From contig JAKEKT010000046.1 in NCBI GenBank assembly GCA_021495925.1, positions 62,001-126,000 of the forward strand: DNA of 64,000 nucleotides, read 5' to 3'. This stretch comes from Diplodia intermedia. Its lineage: Eukaryota; Ascomycota; Dothideomycetes; Botryosphaeriales; Botryosphaeriaceae. Position 1 is the stretch's first letter. Every line of letters starts with the position of its first letter. The translations under genes were made by a program, and so were the position numbers. Under the pieces are notes generated by a model. The model was not told where the DNA came from, made no database searches, and saw only the letters and a list, made by a program, of their open reading frames with translations. Positions 21,863 through 33,758 of the stretch are shown piece after piece.

Positions 21863-22904
21863 ATGCACTTCTCCAAGCCATCTCTCTTCCTTCTCGCCGC
21901 CGCCTCCGGTGCGCAGGCTCTATCCTTCACCGATGTCTCGACCGCCGCCTCCGTTCTCAAGCGCGAGGCATCAGGGTTGGGCAACAACCTGCTTTCTCTC
22001 GTCAAGCGCCAGGGAGGCTGCCCATCTGAGTGGAACGACGTCGCCTCGGAACTGAAGGGCTGGTTCCTCGATGGCTCAGTGTGCAGCGACGACGCGAGAG
22101 CCGCCATCCGCTTGGCCTTCCACGACTGCTTCTCTGGTGGCTGTGATGGCTCCATGATCCTCGCCCAGGAGTACAACCGCGCTGAGAACGCAGGGCTGGC
22201 AGCCTTCGCGCAGAAGCTCGCACCTTTGGCGGATCAGTATGGCGTGGGAACCGCGGATCTGATCCAATTCGCTGGTGGTAAGTCACGCATACACACATTC
22301 CGAGCCGCTTGGTACTAATACTCTGCGCAGCTCAAGCAATCGCCACCTGCCCGCTTGGCCCGCGTGTCGCGGTCAAGGTCGGCCGCCAGGACAGCGACAC
22401 TCCGTCCGAGGAGGGCCAGCTCCCCTCGTCCACTGCCTCGGCCGATACCTTGATCTCGCAGTTTGCGGCCAAGGGCTTCTCTGCCTTCGACCTAGGCGCT
22501 CTCGTCGGCGCTCACAGCACCGCGAAGCAATTCTTTGCCAAGCCCGAAAAGGCCGGCCAGTCTCTGGACAGCACGCCCGGCACCTGGGACACCAAGTTTT
22601 ACTCCCAGACAACGCTGGGTACCGCGCCCGTGAGCTTGGACAGCGATGTCAACCTCTCCAAGGACCCCAGGACATCGTGGACCCTGTTCAATGCGCAGGG
22701 CGTGTGGGCCGGTGCGTTCGTCAACGCGTACGTTAAACCCATATTTTCTTTGATGTCCGCGATGCGATGCTGACAATGCGCAGTTTCAACAAAATGTCCG
22801 TTCTGGGCAACGATGTCGGCAGCTTGACGGATTGCACGGGTGTCATCAGTGCCGCGACTAGCAAGCGCGACATCAAGGCCGCGCCCATCGCCGACAGAAT
22901 ATGA
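21863..22904 (+). CDS. secreted fungal class II-type haem peroxidase (short form)
   Basis: Secreted haem peroxidase of the plant/fungal superfamily, oxidising substrates with H2O2. Three exons, 21863-22277, 22331-22727 and 22784-22904, give 310 residues. A signal peptide (MHFSKPSLFLLAAASGAQA) is followed by a propeptide ending in a dibasic site (SLVKR|Q near residue 49). The distal haem pocket is RLAFHDCF with Arg83 and His87; the structural element GGCDGSM follows. The proximal histidine is in ALVGAHSTAKQF (His200). IATCPLGPRVAVKVGRQD and STPGTWDTKFYSQT are conserved features. It is shorter than the second peroxidase at 46-47 kb. Whether it can oxidise Mn2+ or lignin-like aromatics cannot be settled here. 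The gene stands alone between two gene-poor stretches. Confidence 0.9.
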
Positions 22905-25340
22905 ATGCGGGACGGGGGGGTTGAGTCGGACGGTTGAGAGTGCGTGGCTGCTTTGATAATTGCTAATGTCTGTTTTTCGATACCTGTATATTCAATCCAT
23001 GTGTTTGCACGGCAGGCGTTGTTTGGCTGAGAAACGATAGAGAAAAGATTAGCAGGAATACGCGGAAACTGCACCAGAATCTAAAATACACATCTTACCT
23101 TATCCACGCACTATTATTATATTGCTCCACTTCCCGCAGTGCAATGTGAGGAGTCACTTTTTCGAGCGAGTCACGTAGACATGGTAATTACTCACAAAGA
23201 CATCGTCAGCAGTTCATACATCAACACACATGTGAGTGATACTGAGAAGATTCCCGGCCGTGTCTCTGTGTTTTTTTGTTCTTGCCTTGATCTCGTGTAT
23301 TCTAGACGAGCCTCGTCGTCAAACCAAGCTACCCCGGTACATCCTTCACCGGTATTACAGACACGACAGTTAATCTTCGCGCTCACCTTGATGATCCTCA
23401 TCCTCCCGCTCGCTTACGCCGTAGCGTCACAGCCTCTGTTCCAGCCTCCTACCACCCCTCTAGTAAGCAGCGCACCGCCCCCCTGCAATGCCCGATTTAG
23501 AAACATCTCGCAAATCGAGATTCAAATAACTTCGTAAATGTCTCTCCTAAGGGTTCCGCAAGCTTTCAGAACGAAAGTTTCCGCGCAGCATGAGATCATG
23601 ATGCCTTGGACGACGTCGGTGAAGTCAAAGTAAGCAGCCTCGCAGGGCTGAGACCACCACATGCACTCTGCCGTGACAGTATAGTCGCAAGGCGTCCGAT
23701 TAAGCAAGCAGTAGCCAGCTGTCTAGCACCCCGTAGCCTGCAGCAGCCACATCGGCCGGCGCCCGCGCTGGTACGCCGCACGCGTGACTTGCATGTCGTC
23801 CTTCGCCGCTGACTGGATAATAATGTACGTGCTGTGCAGGGTAGCCGCCGGTTCCGGTGCATATGCAAGCCAAGACCAAAAGTTTCCTGGGAGGGGAGAG
23901 GCGGCCGGGAAGAGAACGGTCCATGACGTGCGCCTGCTCAGTCAGTCAGCCCGGTCAGCCCTGTCGTATTCTCCCTGCGCCTACCAGGAGGTCACTTGCG
24001 GAAAGCCGGGTCAGGCGAGCTCCCTCACCCGCTCGGACCGAGTTGCCGTTCTTTTGCTGCTGCCTCGCTGAGGTGAGAGACGGGCTGGTCGAATTCCAGC
24101 TCCAGGTCCTTGGCACCGGGGGAGCTCTCCTCTCGTGTATTTGCCTTTGTCATTCGCCACGTCGATCTTGCAACACTGCACCGCTCCCTGCCCCGTGGGT
24201 GCTTGTCGACCAGGTCCGTGGATCAAGTCCTGCGGTGAATGCAATGCTCCCGGAGGTCGATCGATCAAACCTCCGCGCGCCACATGCACAAGAAGGTAGG
24301 TAACGGTGTACTTGGAAAAGACACATACGAGAGAAACGGAATGCGTCCAGGGGCCCTGTGACCGGTCGTTTCCGCAAGGCTCCGCCTTGCATATTCCTCG
24401 AATGCCATATGACCACGCAATCCCCCCACCACGAACTCTTTCTTTTTCTCTCCCACCCACCGGACCGGACGAGAATGCACGATCCTCGGCCGACGGGTCA
24501 CTGGGGAGAATCAAAAACCTCATTCTACCTCATCAAAGCCGGGTTGACGTGGGCACCTGACAGGCAAGCGTCTGCAGACGCAAACCTAGCCGGAATCTTC
24601 ATGCAAGCATGTGTTCAGACGCCGCATGACAGGCCGCGAGCACATATGCGCGCATAAGAAGGAATTTCCCGGCACATTACAGGCCTGAAGGTGATGACTC
24701 GAGCTTCCAAAGCCTACTCCCGTTGCTTTTTCCCCACGTGAGGGAGGCAAGGGTGGGGCCGGTGCCGAGATGGTGGCTGCTGATGAGGCGGTGCGGCGTG
24801 CATATATTAGCTACCGCGTGGCTTTTAGGCCGGTCGGCGGCTGATCTGCCGGGCTAAAGATAGAATAGTGCGTGTCAGAGACAGTTGAACACGTTGGACG
24901 GTTGCGGCTGGGAGGTGAATACTATGCTTGGCTTATATGGGACGATGGAATACTATTGGCTGTCGCCCAACCGAAGACGAAGTGACACGCGCGTATTTCA
25001 TCTGTCAGACAACAGGACTCACCTGTATAACGAAGCCAGAGCGTTCACAGGGAGGTCTTGCGGGGGCTGGTGGATTATATCTGCAACTGACGTAGCCTGC
25101 TGTCACGTGAATGCGGGGTGTAAAAGCCCAGCTTACTGTCACATCGACGAAAACCAGTAAGTACATTCGAATCATGATTTTCATTGATATCATCGTGAAT
25201 AGGAGTTTCAACGACTCCTAGCATCCTGAGCCCATATGATTATATGTACGCAAAGGCAAAAAGTCCCAACCAATGGTCAGGTCGATCGTCCATCAACACT
25301 TCCTCGGGACTGCACATCTGTGCGGGTATCGGCCACTCCA
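22905..25340. other. 2.4-kb gene-poor region
   Basis: Non-coding stretch downstream of the first peroxidase and up to the 3' end of the 67-residue gene. The first part is AT-richer, likely peroxidase 3' UTR. No frame shows domain-like composition, and I see no repeat boundary, tRNA or terminal inverted repeats. Confidence 0.45.
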
Positions 25341-25544
25341 TTATTTCTTGCTGGTAGTCTCCTCGGCGTGCTTCTCGAGCACGTGGGTGGGGTTGGACGA
25401 AAGGCCCGACTTGTCCTGCTCGGAAGCCTGCTTTGAACCCTCCTGCGGGCCGGTGCCCAGGTTGGGGGCGGCCTGCGCCGCCTGCTGGGCGTCGGTCTGG
25501 CGCTCGGGCTCGGGCGACTGGCGGCCGGCGTTGGGGGCAGACAT
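25341..25544 (-). CDS. small hydrophilic protein, 67 residues
   Basis: Short minus-strand frame, MSAPNAGRQSPEPERQ at the start and SNPTHVLEKHAEETTSKK at the end. It is rich in Gln, Ala, Ser and charged residues, with no membrane segment or signal peptide, so probably disordered and cytosolic or nuclear. The frame is open to an ATG at 25598, but the SAPNAG start resembles small conserved fungal proteins I recall, and MSAP is a better N terminus. Function unknown. The compact size and good 3' end suggest a real gene; an additional upstream 5' exon is possible. Confidence 0.55.
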   Translation of the reverse strand: MSAPNAGRQSPEPERQTDAQQAAQAAPNLGTGPQEGSKQASEQDKSGLSSNPTHVLEKHAEETTSKK

Positions 25545-26229
25545 TGTGATTGAGGTGTTGAGGCTGTTCAGTAGTTGCGTCAGCGGGGTGTTGCGCACGC
25601 GCGGGTGACGGTGTGGAGGCGGCTGAGGGCTGAGGGTTTGGCCCCAGAGTGAGACGGTCTTGCGTGTTGCAGAGGTGTTGCTGGAAAGGTTGCGCGTACA
25701 GTTTGAGGTTTGTGAGAGGGTTCTGTTGTGCTGCCATCAGCCATCGTGATCCCTGGTATGTATATACAATCCAACGATGCACGCATGGACTGCGAGGGGG
25801 CATTGAGCAGACTTACCTTGGGGGCAGAAGCTTGGAAATGACTTGACAGGACAGTGAAGCTGGCTGGATGCAGTTGTTGAGGAGAGCGGCCTTTCTTCCC
25901 CTCTTCTAGCTTTATCAATCGGGCTGCCCCACGGTGACGTCATGCAAGGGCACTGGAACGTCGTCACTGCAAGTGCGCGAGAGGAAGGAACGCCCACCGG
26001 TCCGGGATTTCTCCGCCGGGAAACCAGATGGGTCGAGGAGCTGGGCAGTGACGAAACCGCAAACTGACGCAATGATGGCGTCCGCGGGCTGATCAAGCAC
26101 GCTGACCGAGCACCGTGCCCCGATCCGCACCAGCCCAAAGCGACCGCTTAATCTATTGTCCAGATCTACCATCCCGAAACCATGCAACGCCGTCCATCAG
26201 AACGTACACGTATTGCGTGCCGAGTTCCA
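25545..26229. other. intergenic
   Basis: About 685 bp between the 67-residue gene and the phosphoesterase, both minus strand. Presumed promoter of the small gene and 3' UTR of the larger one. No motif or coding unit supported. Confidence 0.45.
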
Positions 26230-28124
26230 TCAGCAGTCCCAGTGAGCACCGACCCAGTCCGTGATGATGCTTGTGAAGCTCCTTCCTTCCATGTACGGGT
26301 GCGCGTCCGACACATCGTACTCCTGTCCGAGGTACCGCAAAGCAACGAGAATCCAAGGCTGCAGGAACTCGTTGAACACGAGATCAACCTCTTCGGGCTC
26401 CTCCTCCTTGGAGTTGAAGCCCACTTCTGCTTGGATGCAGTTCGGAACCTCGAAGAACTTGATCGCCGAGTGCACCGTGTCATCGCCCTCTTCACCCGCA
26501 TCGTCGATTGTAGTGTACCCTGGCGTGAGGTCGGACGGCTTGTCGGCCTGAACGAGAGGCGCCTGCACCCCGTCACTGGCGACAGACTCCGACCTCAAGC
26601 CCCGCGCAGAAGCAATGCTGAGGCGACCACTCCGCTGCTCGGGCGGCGCAAGCACTGCCGGGTCCAAAGGACCTTCGGAGAAGGCTTGGACTACCTGCCC
26701 TTCGTTGTTCAACACCTGCAGCACTTTCTGGGCTTCGGCGTAGGGCACGTCTTTGATGTAGTGGAAGCCGCTGGTAAACGGCGAGACGAGGAAGGTGCTG
26801 TCCCGCGTGAAAGGCCCCTTGAAGATGTCAAACCGCATAGCCCCCGTGTTGGTGATGACGAGCGCCGCCTTGTTGTCCGCAACGCGGGAAGTGTTGCTCA
26901 GCTGCTCAGGGATCACGTGTTCTTGAAGCCATGTGAAGATGCTATCTTTGGCGGGGAAAGGAGCGCGGTTGACCCAGAGATTCTGTGGCGCGCAACCGTG
27001 CTTCTTGTCGAGCTTCAACTCCTCGCGGGCCTTGGCAATCATCTTCGTGACGCCCTTCCCCTCGGCGGTTGAGAACGTGCTCTCGTTCTTGCCGCTATGA
27101 TGGTGGAGCGAAAAGAGGTTGTTGTCAATATACCGACGCGAGAAAGTGAGCTCGGCCGTCTGGGGCGCAATGCTCTTGGATTTTCCCGTGCTCAAGCCGT
27201 CAATCGAAAGGAAGCCGATCGTCTCCATGTAGCGTCCGCTTGCCATGGCGACAGACTTCTCGTCGAACTTCTTGAAATCTCGAACGTGGGCATGGCCACC
27301 GAAGAACTGGATCGGGACATCCCACTGCACGGAGCGGATGGCCTTGAAGATGTTCTTGAACTCTGGCGTGCGGAGAGCCACGTGACCGATGACAAGAATG
27401 AGATCCACGTCCTGCTCACGGATGGCATCCTGGAACCACTTCTCTTTCACAGTGTCCTCGACAGACTTGACGACTGTGTTGTTGGCGTTTCCAACGAAGT
27501 TGAAGAGGAAGCCAAAGGACAGGACGCGGATGCCTTGATTCTTGGTCGTGAACCTCTTGAACCGCGGGGCAAGCGGCTCAAGCTCCCCAGACTCAGGATT
27601 GACAATATCTAGGTTGGACGCAAGATAGCTACCGTTGAAGTTGGGCACAGTGTAGTAGAACTCGTTTTCGGACGAGTTTTGCTTGTACAGTTCGTGGTTG
27701 CCAGAGCAGATGACGTCAATGTGCTGGTGCTTGAAGATGTCAAAGGTGTATTTCCCCTTCGGCTCGGATGCGTCGTAGAGACCGTTCCCTTCGACACGAT
27801 CCCCCGTGTCAACGACCAGAAGGTCTACTCCGTCTGCATCCGCACGGTCGCGCATGTGCTTAGCAAAGGAGATGTAATCGCCCCAGTCGGCCGAATAGGA
27901 TGACCTGCGTCATGCAGAGTCAGAAGCGAGACGTCACAAACGCGTAGAGAGGCCTACTCTTGCAGGTGTCCGCCGTGCCAGCCATGCGTATCGGTCGTGT
28001 GCAGGAAGTTGAGTTGGCCCCAAGGCAACTCGCGGAGAGGTGCCGCTTTGGGCGATGGTGCTGAAGGCTGGGCCGCGTAAGCGCCCGCAGCGAGAACGAG
28101 CGGCAAGAAGGACCGTGGGATCAT
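26230..28124 (-). CDS. secreted calcineurin-like phosphoesterase / 5'-nucleotidase family
   Basis: Likely secreted or vacuolar metal-dependent phosphoesterase similar to 5'-nucleotidases and to yeast YHR202W. Two exons, 28124-27958 and 27904-26230, give 613 residues; the intron is GTAGGC...GACGCAG. A signal peptide (MIPRSFLPLVLAAGAYAA) opens the protein. Metal-site motifs occur in order: TTDTHGWHGG (Asp45, His47), VVDTGDRVEGNG, CSGNHELY, ILVIGHVAL and FFGGHAHVRD. That is the full dinuclear metallophosphatase set. A C-terminal 5'-nucleotidase-like domain follows, with NTGAMRFDIFKGPFTRDSTF and SPFTSGFHYI. N-glycosylation sequons are present (NNT, NGS). Divergent from eL13 over about 255 bp. Substrate is not determined. 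Confidence 0.9.
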
Positions 28125-28379
28125 GATGCAGATGCTGACAACTCTTCCCCGATGGCAGAGCGGGTGGAGGTAGAGGTCTGGGGGTGGACGACACTTTAAT
28201 GGTAGGAGCTCCAGGTCACATGCGCACGTGCCGTTGCGGTCTTGGGACTAGCGGCGGCGTTTCGGCAGAATGTTGATCCCTTTTCGCTTCAAACCGTCCA
28301 CAGAACTTTCCGTTTATTCGAGACTTCGACAGCGACGACGACAACCGGCTAACCCAGTGCCTGCTCAACAACCGTCAAA
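28125..28379. promoter_or_regulatory. bidirectional promoter, phosphoesterase / eL13, with E-box-like sites
   Basis: A 255-bp gap between divergent starts. It contains GTCACATG (28215-28222) and CACGTG (28225-28230), both close to the Cbf1/bHLH consensus. Functional relevance is inferred only. Confidence 0.4.
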
Positions 28380-29319
28380 ATGGTACGTCGCCACACGCCC
28401 ATGCCACCGCTGCGACGCCCGCTCCCTGCAGATACGCGCACTTTGCGCTCCGAGCGGACAGAATGCTGATATGCTCCGCAACAGGCCATCAAGCACAACA
28501 ACCAGATCCCCCACAACCGTAAGACAAAGCCCACACCGCCCGCCGCCACCTGCAACTTGCTGACAATGGATTGAAGACTTCCGCAAGGATTGGCAGCGCC
28601 GCGTCCGCGTGCACTTCGATCAGGTAATTCCCCTCTCAGACGACTGAGAGCAGAGGCGCCGATCGAACGGACTTTTGTCTAATACCCCGTCGAATAGGCC
28701 GGCAAGAAGAAGAGCAGGCGCGATGCCCGCCAGGCCAAGGCTGCCGCCGTTGCCCCTCGCCCGGTCGACAAGCTGAGGCCCGTCGTCCGCTGCCCCTCGG
28801 TCAAGTACAACCGCCGCGTCCGCGCCGGCCGTGGCTTCTCCCTCGCTGAGCTGAAGGTATGGATTGAGATGGACGGCCAGACAAATCCGAGCAAAATCTG
28901 ACTATTTCAAGGCCGCTGGTATCCCCCGCAAGCTTGCGCCCACCATCGGTATCTCGGTCGACCCCCGCCGCCAGAACCTCTCCGAGGAGTCCCTGAAGGC
29001 CAACGTCGAGCGCCTCCAGGAGTACAGGCAGCGCCTCATTGTCTTCCCCCGCCGCACTGGCACCAAGGCCGCCAAGAAGGGTGACGCCTCCGCCGAGGAG
29101 GTCAAGGCTGTCAAGGCCGGCGAGACCGTCAAGAACGTTGGCTCGACCTTCCCCATCGTCCAGGCTCCCGGTGTCACCGAGGGCGCCCTCTCCGCCTACC
29201 CCGCCACCGAGAACGCTTTCCGCACCCTCCGTGTCGCTCGCTCTGACGCCCGCCTCGTCGGTGTCCGTGAGAAGCGTGCCAAGGCTGCCGCTGAGGCCGC
29301 CGCTGAGAAGGCCAAATAG
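28380..29319 (+). CDS. RPL13: 60S ribosomal protein eL13
   Basis: Large-subunit ribosomal protein eL13. Five coding exons, 28380-28382, 28485-28518, 28577-28623, 28698-28856 and 28912-29319, give 216 residues. The first coding exon is the ATG alone: the intron begins GTACGT directly after the start codon. The spliced start reads MAIKHNNQIPHNHFRKDWQR, followed by VRVHFDQAGKKKSRRDARQA, RPVVRCPSVKYNRRVRAGRG, FSLAELKAAGIPRKLAPTIG and ISVDPRRQNLSEESLKANVE, all eL13 hallmarks. Basic residues and strongly biased codons (AAG, CGC, GTC) mark a highly expressed gene. Confidence 0.96.
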
Positions 29320-29990
29320 ATGGGTTAAAAAAGTGCTGGGTTGGCGTTCGTTGCTTGTACCTGGAAACGGAACCGGGCAAGCATCATGCCTAATTTATGG
29401 TACCAAAATCAAGGAATGGGATTGCTTGGCTTTTAAGATACCCAACATGAGGACTGCCTCTGTTAACGAGTGAAATGTGCCACACTGTGATTCTTTTTCT
29501 GTTCCGGGCTATTTTCGCTCTCGTACAAGTGTGCTACAGCAGCCCACAGACTGGACCTTTGCGGCATGCAGCACTCTGCGAGTTCCGGCTGTAAATTTTC
29601 TGCTCTTCTAATCGCCGGTTTCCTTGCCAATGTGACAATGCCTTGGACGCTTACGGATAACCCTCCCAACTTCCCCTGCTTGGTCCAGACCAGTTTCAAT
29701 GGAGAAGGAGACTCGAAACGACTACAGAAGACCATCGTGGACGCTTTAAGTTAAAGAAGAGGGGGATTCCTTCAACTGGGCCGGCATTGACCAGGACGAT
29801 CACAAAGGAAAATTGGAACCAATTCGACGAATGGATCCCATCTATTCCAACGTGGCGCTCGCAATGGTGGCTGAGGTGGGACCAAATCCCGCGCCATAGC
29901 ACTTTCCCTTCCCTCGTCATGGTATTCCATCCTCCAAACCCGGCCACTCTCAAACAGTATCCCAAAAGCCTATCCGCCCATCTATCCAAA
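29320..29990. other. intergenic, convergent 3' ends
   Basis: About 670 bp between eL13 (plus) and the HRI1-family gene (minus). Presumed 3' UTRs of both. No coding unit supported. Confidence 0.5.
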
Positions 29991-31091
29991 TCACCACGCA
30001 AATCTCTCCTGCACCCGCCACCCCATTTCACCATCTTGCAGCGTGCTGCCCACCGCCACTTCCTCCCCCATGGCGTCGCCACCCTCAAAAGTCCAGGCAC
30101 ACGGCAAGAACCTGCTCCCCAGCTTTGCCACACGATGCCACTCGGGCGGGTTACCCGGGGCGCCGACCAAGTACTCCCAGCGCTCGAGGTCGATCTGGCC
30201 GTTGGCTATCAGCAGCGCCTGGCAGTACTGAGCGACGCGGACGATGACGCCGCGGGCCCGGTGTTCGGGCATGTCGAGCGAGAGCACGACGCCCCGGCGA
30301 CGGGTCTCGGATCCGACCAACTGTGATTATTGCACCCCCCCGGGCGCCGGTCAGCGGGAACCGCTCAATGATCGCGGGGATGAGAAGAAAAGCAAGGACA
30401 AAACAACGACGCACCCTCGGCTGGACCGAAACCCACATCTCCTGGTACCCGAGCACGATCCCGCTCCCCTTCTCCCTCTCCATCCGGCCAATCTCCAGGC
30501 ACGCCTCGGGCCGGCCCGCGACCGCGTACATCTCGCCCTCGTCCGGCGCCGGCTCCTGGCCCGGCGCGACGCACTTGGTGTCGATCAGGTGGTTCCACCT
30601 CTTCCTCGGCACCGACACCATGCCGCCGCCGCCCGGTCCGGCGGCGCTAAAGTCGCACAGGCGGCTGTAGTCGACGGGCGCCAGGGGCGGCGCGCGCGCG
30701 TGGGCGGCCGCGTGCTGCATCTGCGGCATCTGCGGCATGACGATCGGCGGCAGCGTCTCGGACACGCCCGAGAAGGCCCACTCGAGGCGGTTGAGCGGCC
30801 CGCCCGCGTTGGGCAGGGGCAGCTCCGCCGTCGGCGTGAAGGGGGTGGGGAGCAGCAGCCGCGTGTCGACGAACGTGTTGCTGGGCGCGGTCAAGACGAG
30901 CGTCGACGTGGGCTCCATGGGCGATTCGCCTTCCTGTGGGTGCGCGCCGGAGGTCAGTCTACGGCTTGTGTGACTTGCGGCGGCGGGTGGAAGAAAGCGT
31001 CGGATGATGTGGAAATACTTACCCAGCAGATCCACTCCCTCACGGAGATGTCTCCAGCAGCGCCCGACGAGTTGGCCGTGGGCTGCACCAT
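29991..31091 (-). CDS. HRI1: HRI1-family protein
   Basis: Cytosolic protein of the fungal HRI1 family; yeast Hri1 was named for its interaction with the kinase Hrr25 and its molecular role is unclear. Three exons, 31091-31023, 30933-30415 and 30320-29991, give 305 residues; donors are GTAAGT and GTGCGT, acceptors CCCACAG and ATCACAG. The start MVQPTANSSGAAGDISVREW leads into EPTSTLVLTAPSNTFVDTRL, the family's first conserved block. LNRLEWAFSGVSET, RKRWNHLIDTK, DEGEMYAV and VLGYQEMWVSV follow, and the last exon carries RRRGVVLSLDMPEHRARGVI and QIDLERWEYL. The arrangement as two related beta-barrel-like halves fits the family. Recognition rests on motif memory, so orthology is likely rather than proven. 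Confidence 0.82.
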
Positions 31092-31782
31092 CTTGAGCGA
31101 CGAGGTGCGAGGTCAGGTTGAAAGTGGTACCAACGGATCTCGTGGCAGCCCGGCGGAAAGTGGAACGAATCTGGGCGAGAGGCGACCCTTATCCAAGCTC
31201 TTTTGCTACAAGTGATTGTGGAGCGTCCAAGATCTTCGACGCGATTGGATGCCCGTGCCAAGCTGGCTTAAGACGTAAGTAGAAGATGGACGCGGAAAGC
31301 AGAGCGGTTGCGGATAGATACAAAGATACGGCCGGGGCCAGAGCTCGAGGCTTGTCAGTTGCGAAGCGTGTCTAAGGATGGTTGTGCGTGCCAGGTTCGC
31401 TAGCTGCCTGCTGTGGTGGATGTAAAGTAAAGGCGAGAATGGAGGGAGACGAAACCTAGGTATGCGTCATTCGGCAGGTCGCGTCCGGCTGCCGAGCCCG
31501 CGCCTAGTGGATGCCGGGTTGGCATATCGCACCTTTTGCTGGGATCGCAATTTGACATGTCTTTTCGATTAATTTATTGATACCGGAGACGGGTCATACA
31601 TGCCTCCTCTATCCACCCCAATACGCCTTGCTTTTCCCTTCACCCTAGCAGTCCCGTCGGCTCCATCGTACATGTCTGCGCCAACACTTCCATGCATGCA
31701 TTCTAGCACCCGTGGTCGCAACGCTAAAATCGACGCACAAAGAAAGCCAAGCAATTCCTCCCCGTCTTTACCCACCAGCTCT
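31092..31782. other. intergenic
   Basis: About 690 bp between the HRI1-family start and the YIP1 3' end, both minus strand. Presumed HRI1 promoter and YIP1 3' UTR. Nothing else supported. Confidence 0.45.
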
Positions 31783-32873
31783 TTACGCCCCCGTCGTCTT
31801 GGCCGCCAGGCTGCCCGTTCCCCTGCTGCTGAAGATGGCCATGATGCCGAAGCCAACGTAGAATAGTCCCAATGGGTAGGCCACAAGGCCGCGCATGCCG
31901 CTCATGCGACCGACTGCGCAGAACATGGCACTGCTGCTGTACGTGCACCACATGATGGCCGCCGTCGTCAAGATGTATCCGAACGGGCCGTCCATGGGCA
32001 CGGCGATGCCAATCAGCGACGTCAGTACCATCGGCAGGAGGCAGTATCCGAGTACCGATGCCGAGCGGGGGAATGTGAGGGTCGAAGAGAAGTGCGACGA
32101 GGTAGTGGGGTGTGACGGGTGGCCCGATGCGCTGGCGGTGGCCGGGTCGACGGGCGGAGACATGAGGGACAGGATCATGTGGAGAGAGGTACTGCCTAGC
32201 AGCGCGAGGCCATAGATGTAGCCGAAGTGTACCTTGCCGGACTGTCCGCACTGTCAGCGAATCCGCTGTGTGTAAAAGGAAGTGGACCTTACAAAGAGCA
32301 AGAAGGTACCGAACAGCAAGAAGAAGAGGATAGGGCCCGCCAGGTCCGAGTCATCCATGATGTGCTGGTCTATCCTCGCCAGCGGATTCAGCACCGTAAG
32401 AGTCTGTCGGTGCCCACGCCGTTAGCAAAGTCGCACGTTGCATCCTCTACCCCTCCGCGGCATGCTACCCCGTCCACGCGCAACAACCGCCCACTTACCT
32501 TCATCTTGATGTGCCCAAAGTTCACGCCCAACTCTTCCAACAGCGGCGGCTCGCCGTCGTAGCCCTCGGTCCCGAACGCCGCCAGCCAACCCGTGCGCAG
32601 TCCGCCCTGCTCGCCCATCCGGCCGCTCACGCCGGGCACCGCGCCGCCGAACCCGCTGGGCCCCGCCATGTTCCCCATGCCCCCGAAACCCGCGCCAGCG
32701 TACGCGCTGGATGCAGCGCCACCGTTGTACGCCTGGAAGGGTGTCGTGTGTCCGGATACCGGCTGCGCCGCGTACGACGATTGGTAGAAGTTGAGGTTCT
32801 GCGCCGCGGCGCCGGGCTGACCGCCATATGCACCCGAGGCCCCCGCGTTCGGGGGAGCGTAGTAATTCGACAT
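31783..32873 (-). CDS. YIP1: Yip1-family Golgi/ER membrane protein
   Basis: Multi-pass membrane protein that works with Rab GTPases in ER-to-Golgi vesicle transport. Three exons, 32873-32499, 32403-32293 and 32241-31783, give 314 residues; all introns are GT-AG. The cytosolic N-terminal half is Gly/Ala/Tyr-rich (MSNYYAPPNAGASGAYGG, FGGMGNMAGPSGFGG) and ends in PPLLEELGVNFGHIKMKTLT, the conserved Yip1 segment. The C-terminal half contains about five TM segments, including DLAGPILFFLLFGTFLLFSG, VHFGYIYGLALLGS (the YG motif) and FGYILTTAAIMWCTYSS. LEELGVNF...HI and the D-D-SDLAGP motif make the assignment firm within the Yip family; Yip1 is favoured over Yif1 or Yip5. Confidence 0.9.
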
Positions 32874-33758
32874 GTTTCCCGGGAGTGGATGCGTGAAGTG
32901 GGCAGATGGGTAGAGGTCCGCCCTGCAGCTGCGTATACGTGTCGCGGGGAAGAGGCTAGGGCGATTGCGCGTGGCAGGCGTCGGGCAGAAGTGCTAGGGT
33001 AGCGATCGGAGAAGCAGGCAGGATCGAAAAGTGAAAGTGTGAGGGGCGCGCAGTTGAGTTGCGGTGGATGTGGGCGGGAAAGAGTGCGGCCTAGCTTAGC
33101 TAACTGACGGGGTCGAAGTGGTCTCAACGAGATCACGTGCACGCCGAGCTTATACAACCGCACTGCAATCCCGGAAATGGCGCTACGCAATGACTGCGCC
33201 TTTCTGTGGCTCGGTGCACTTGGATGTTTGCCACATGTGGTGAAACAGTGGTTCATTCTTGCCACTTGACTGAGGGAGAAGCTCATCTAAAACTCATGCT
33301 TGCCTATGTATCAATCCAACGACGGCAAAATGCTCGCACCAGCTTCTTCCACGAAGACCCTGCGTATGCCACTTGTTTCCACCAGAAATGCAACAAACCA
33401 AACCCAACCATTGCATGCTATGCTTCTCCACTGCTCGCCATACCTACTGCAAGCCCCAATCAAATCAAACGAAACTCATGCATCTACGGGAATCAGAGGA
33501 AATCAATGCAAATCTTCAGGAAATGATGCCGCAAAACCAAATGCTCAACTGATGGTCGGAGGCCCGGGCCGCAATGCTAAAAATAATCAAACAATACTCA
33601 ACATGCTGCTCAATCACGGTCTACGCGAAATGCTCAATCACTGAAGAGAAGGGTATCATGAGGAGTTCCGGGACCGCTTCCTCTCGCGCACTCCCGGAAT
33701 GTCGTTACTAAGGAGGCCGTGCATTCTTGATTTTTCTTTTCTTCGCTCGTTTTCGTCA
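32874..33758. other. intergenic, contains YIP1 promoter
   Basis: About 885 bp. GATCACGTG (33131-33139) near the YIP1 5' end matches an E-box core. Around 33400-33500 there is a small AAATC-rich patch. No gene supported; the right part is the OPT gene 3' UTR. Confidence 0.45.

Noticed and set aside
24800..25160. Plus-strand frame of 91 codons from 24885
   Set aside because: Isolated, no homology-like features, and no introns linking it to neighbours.
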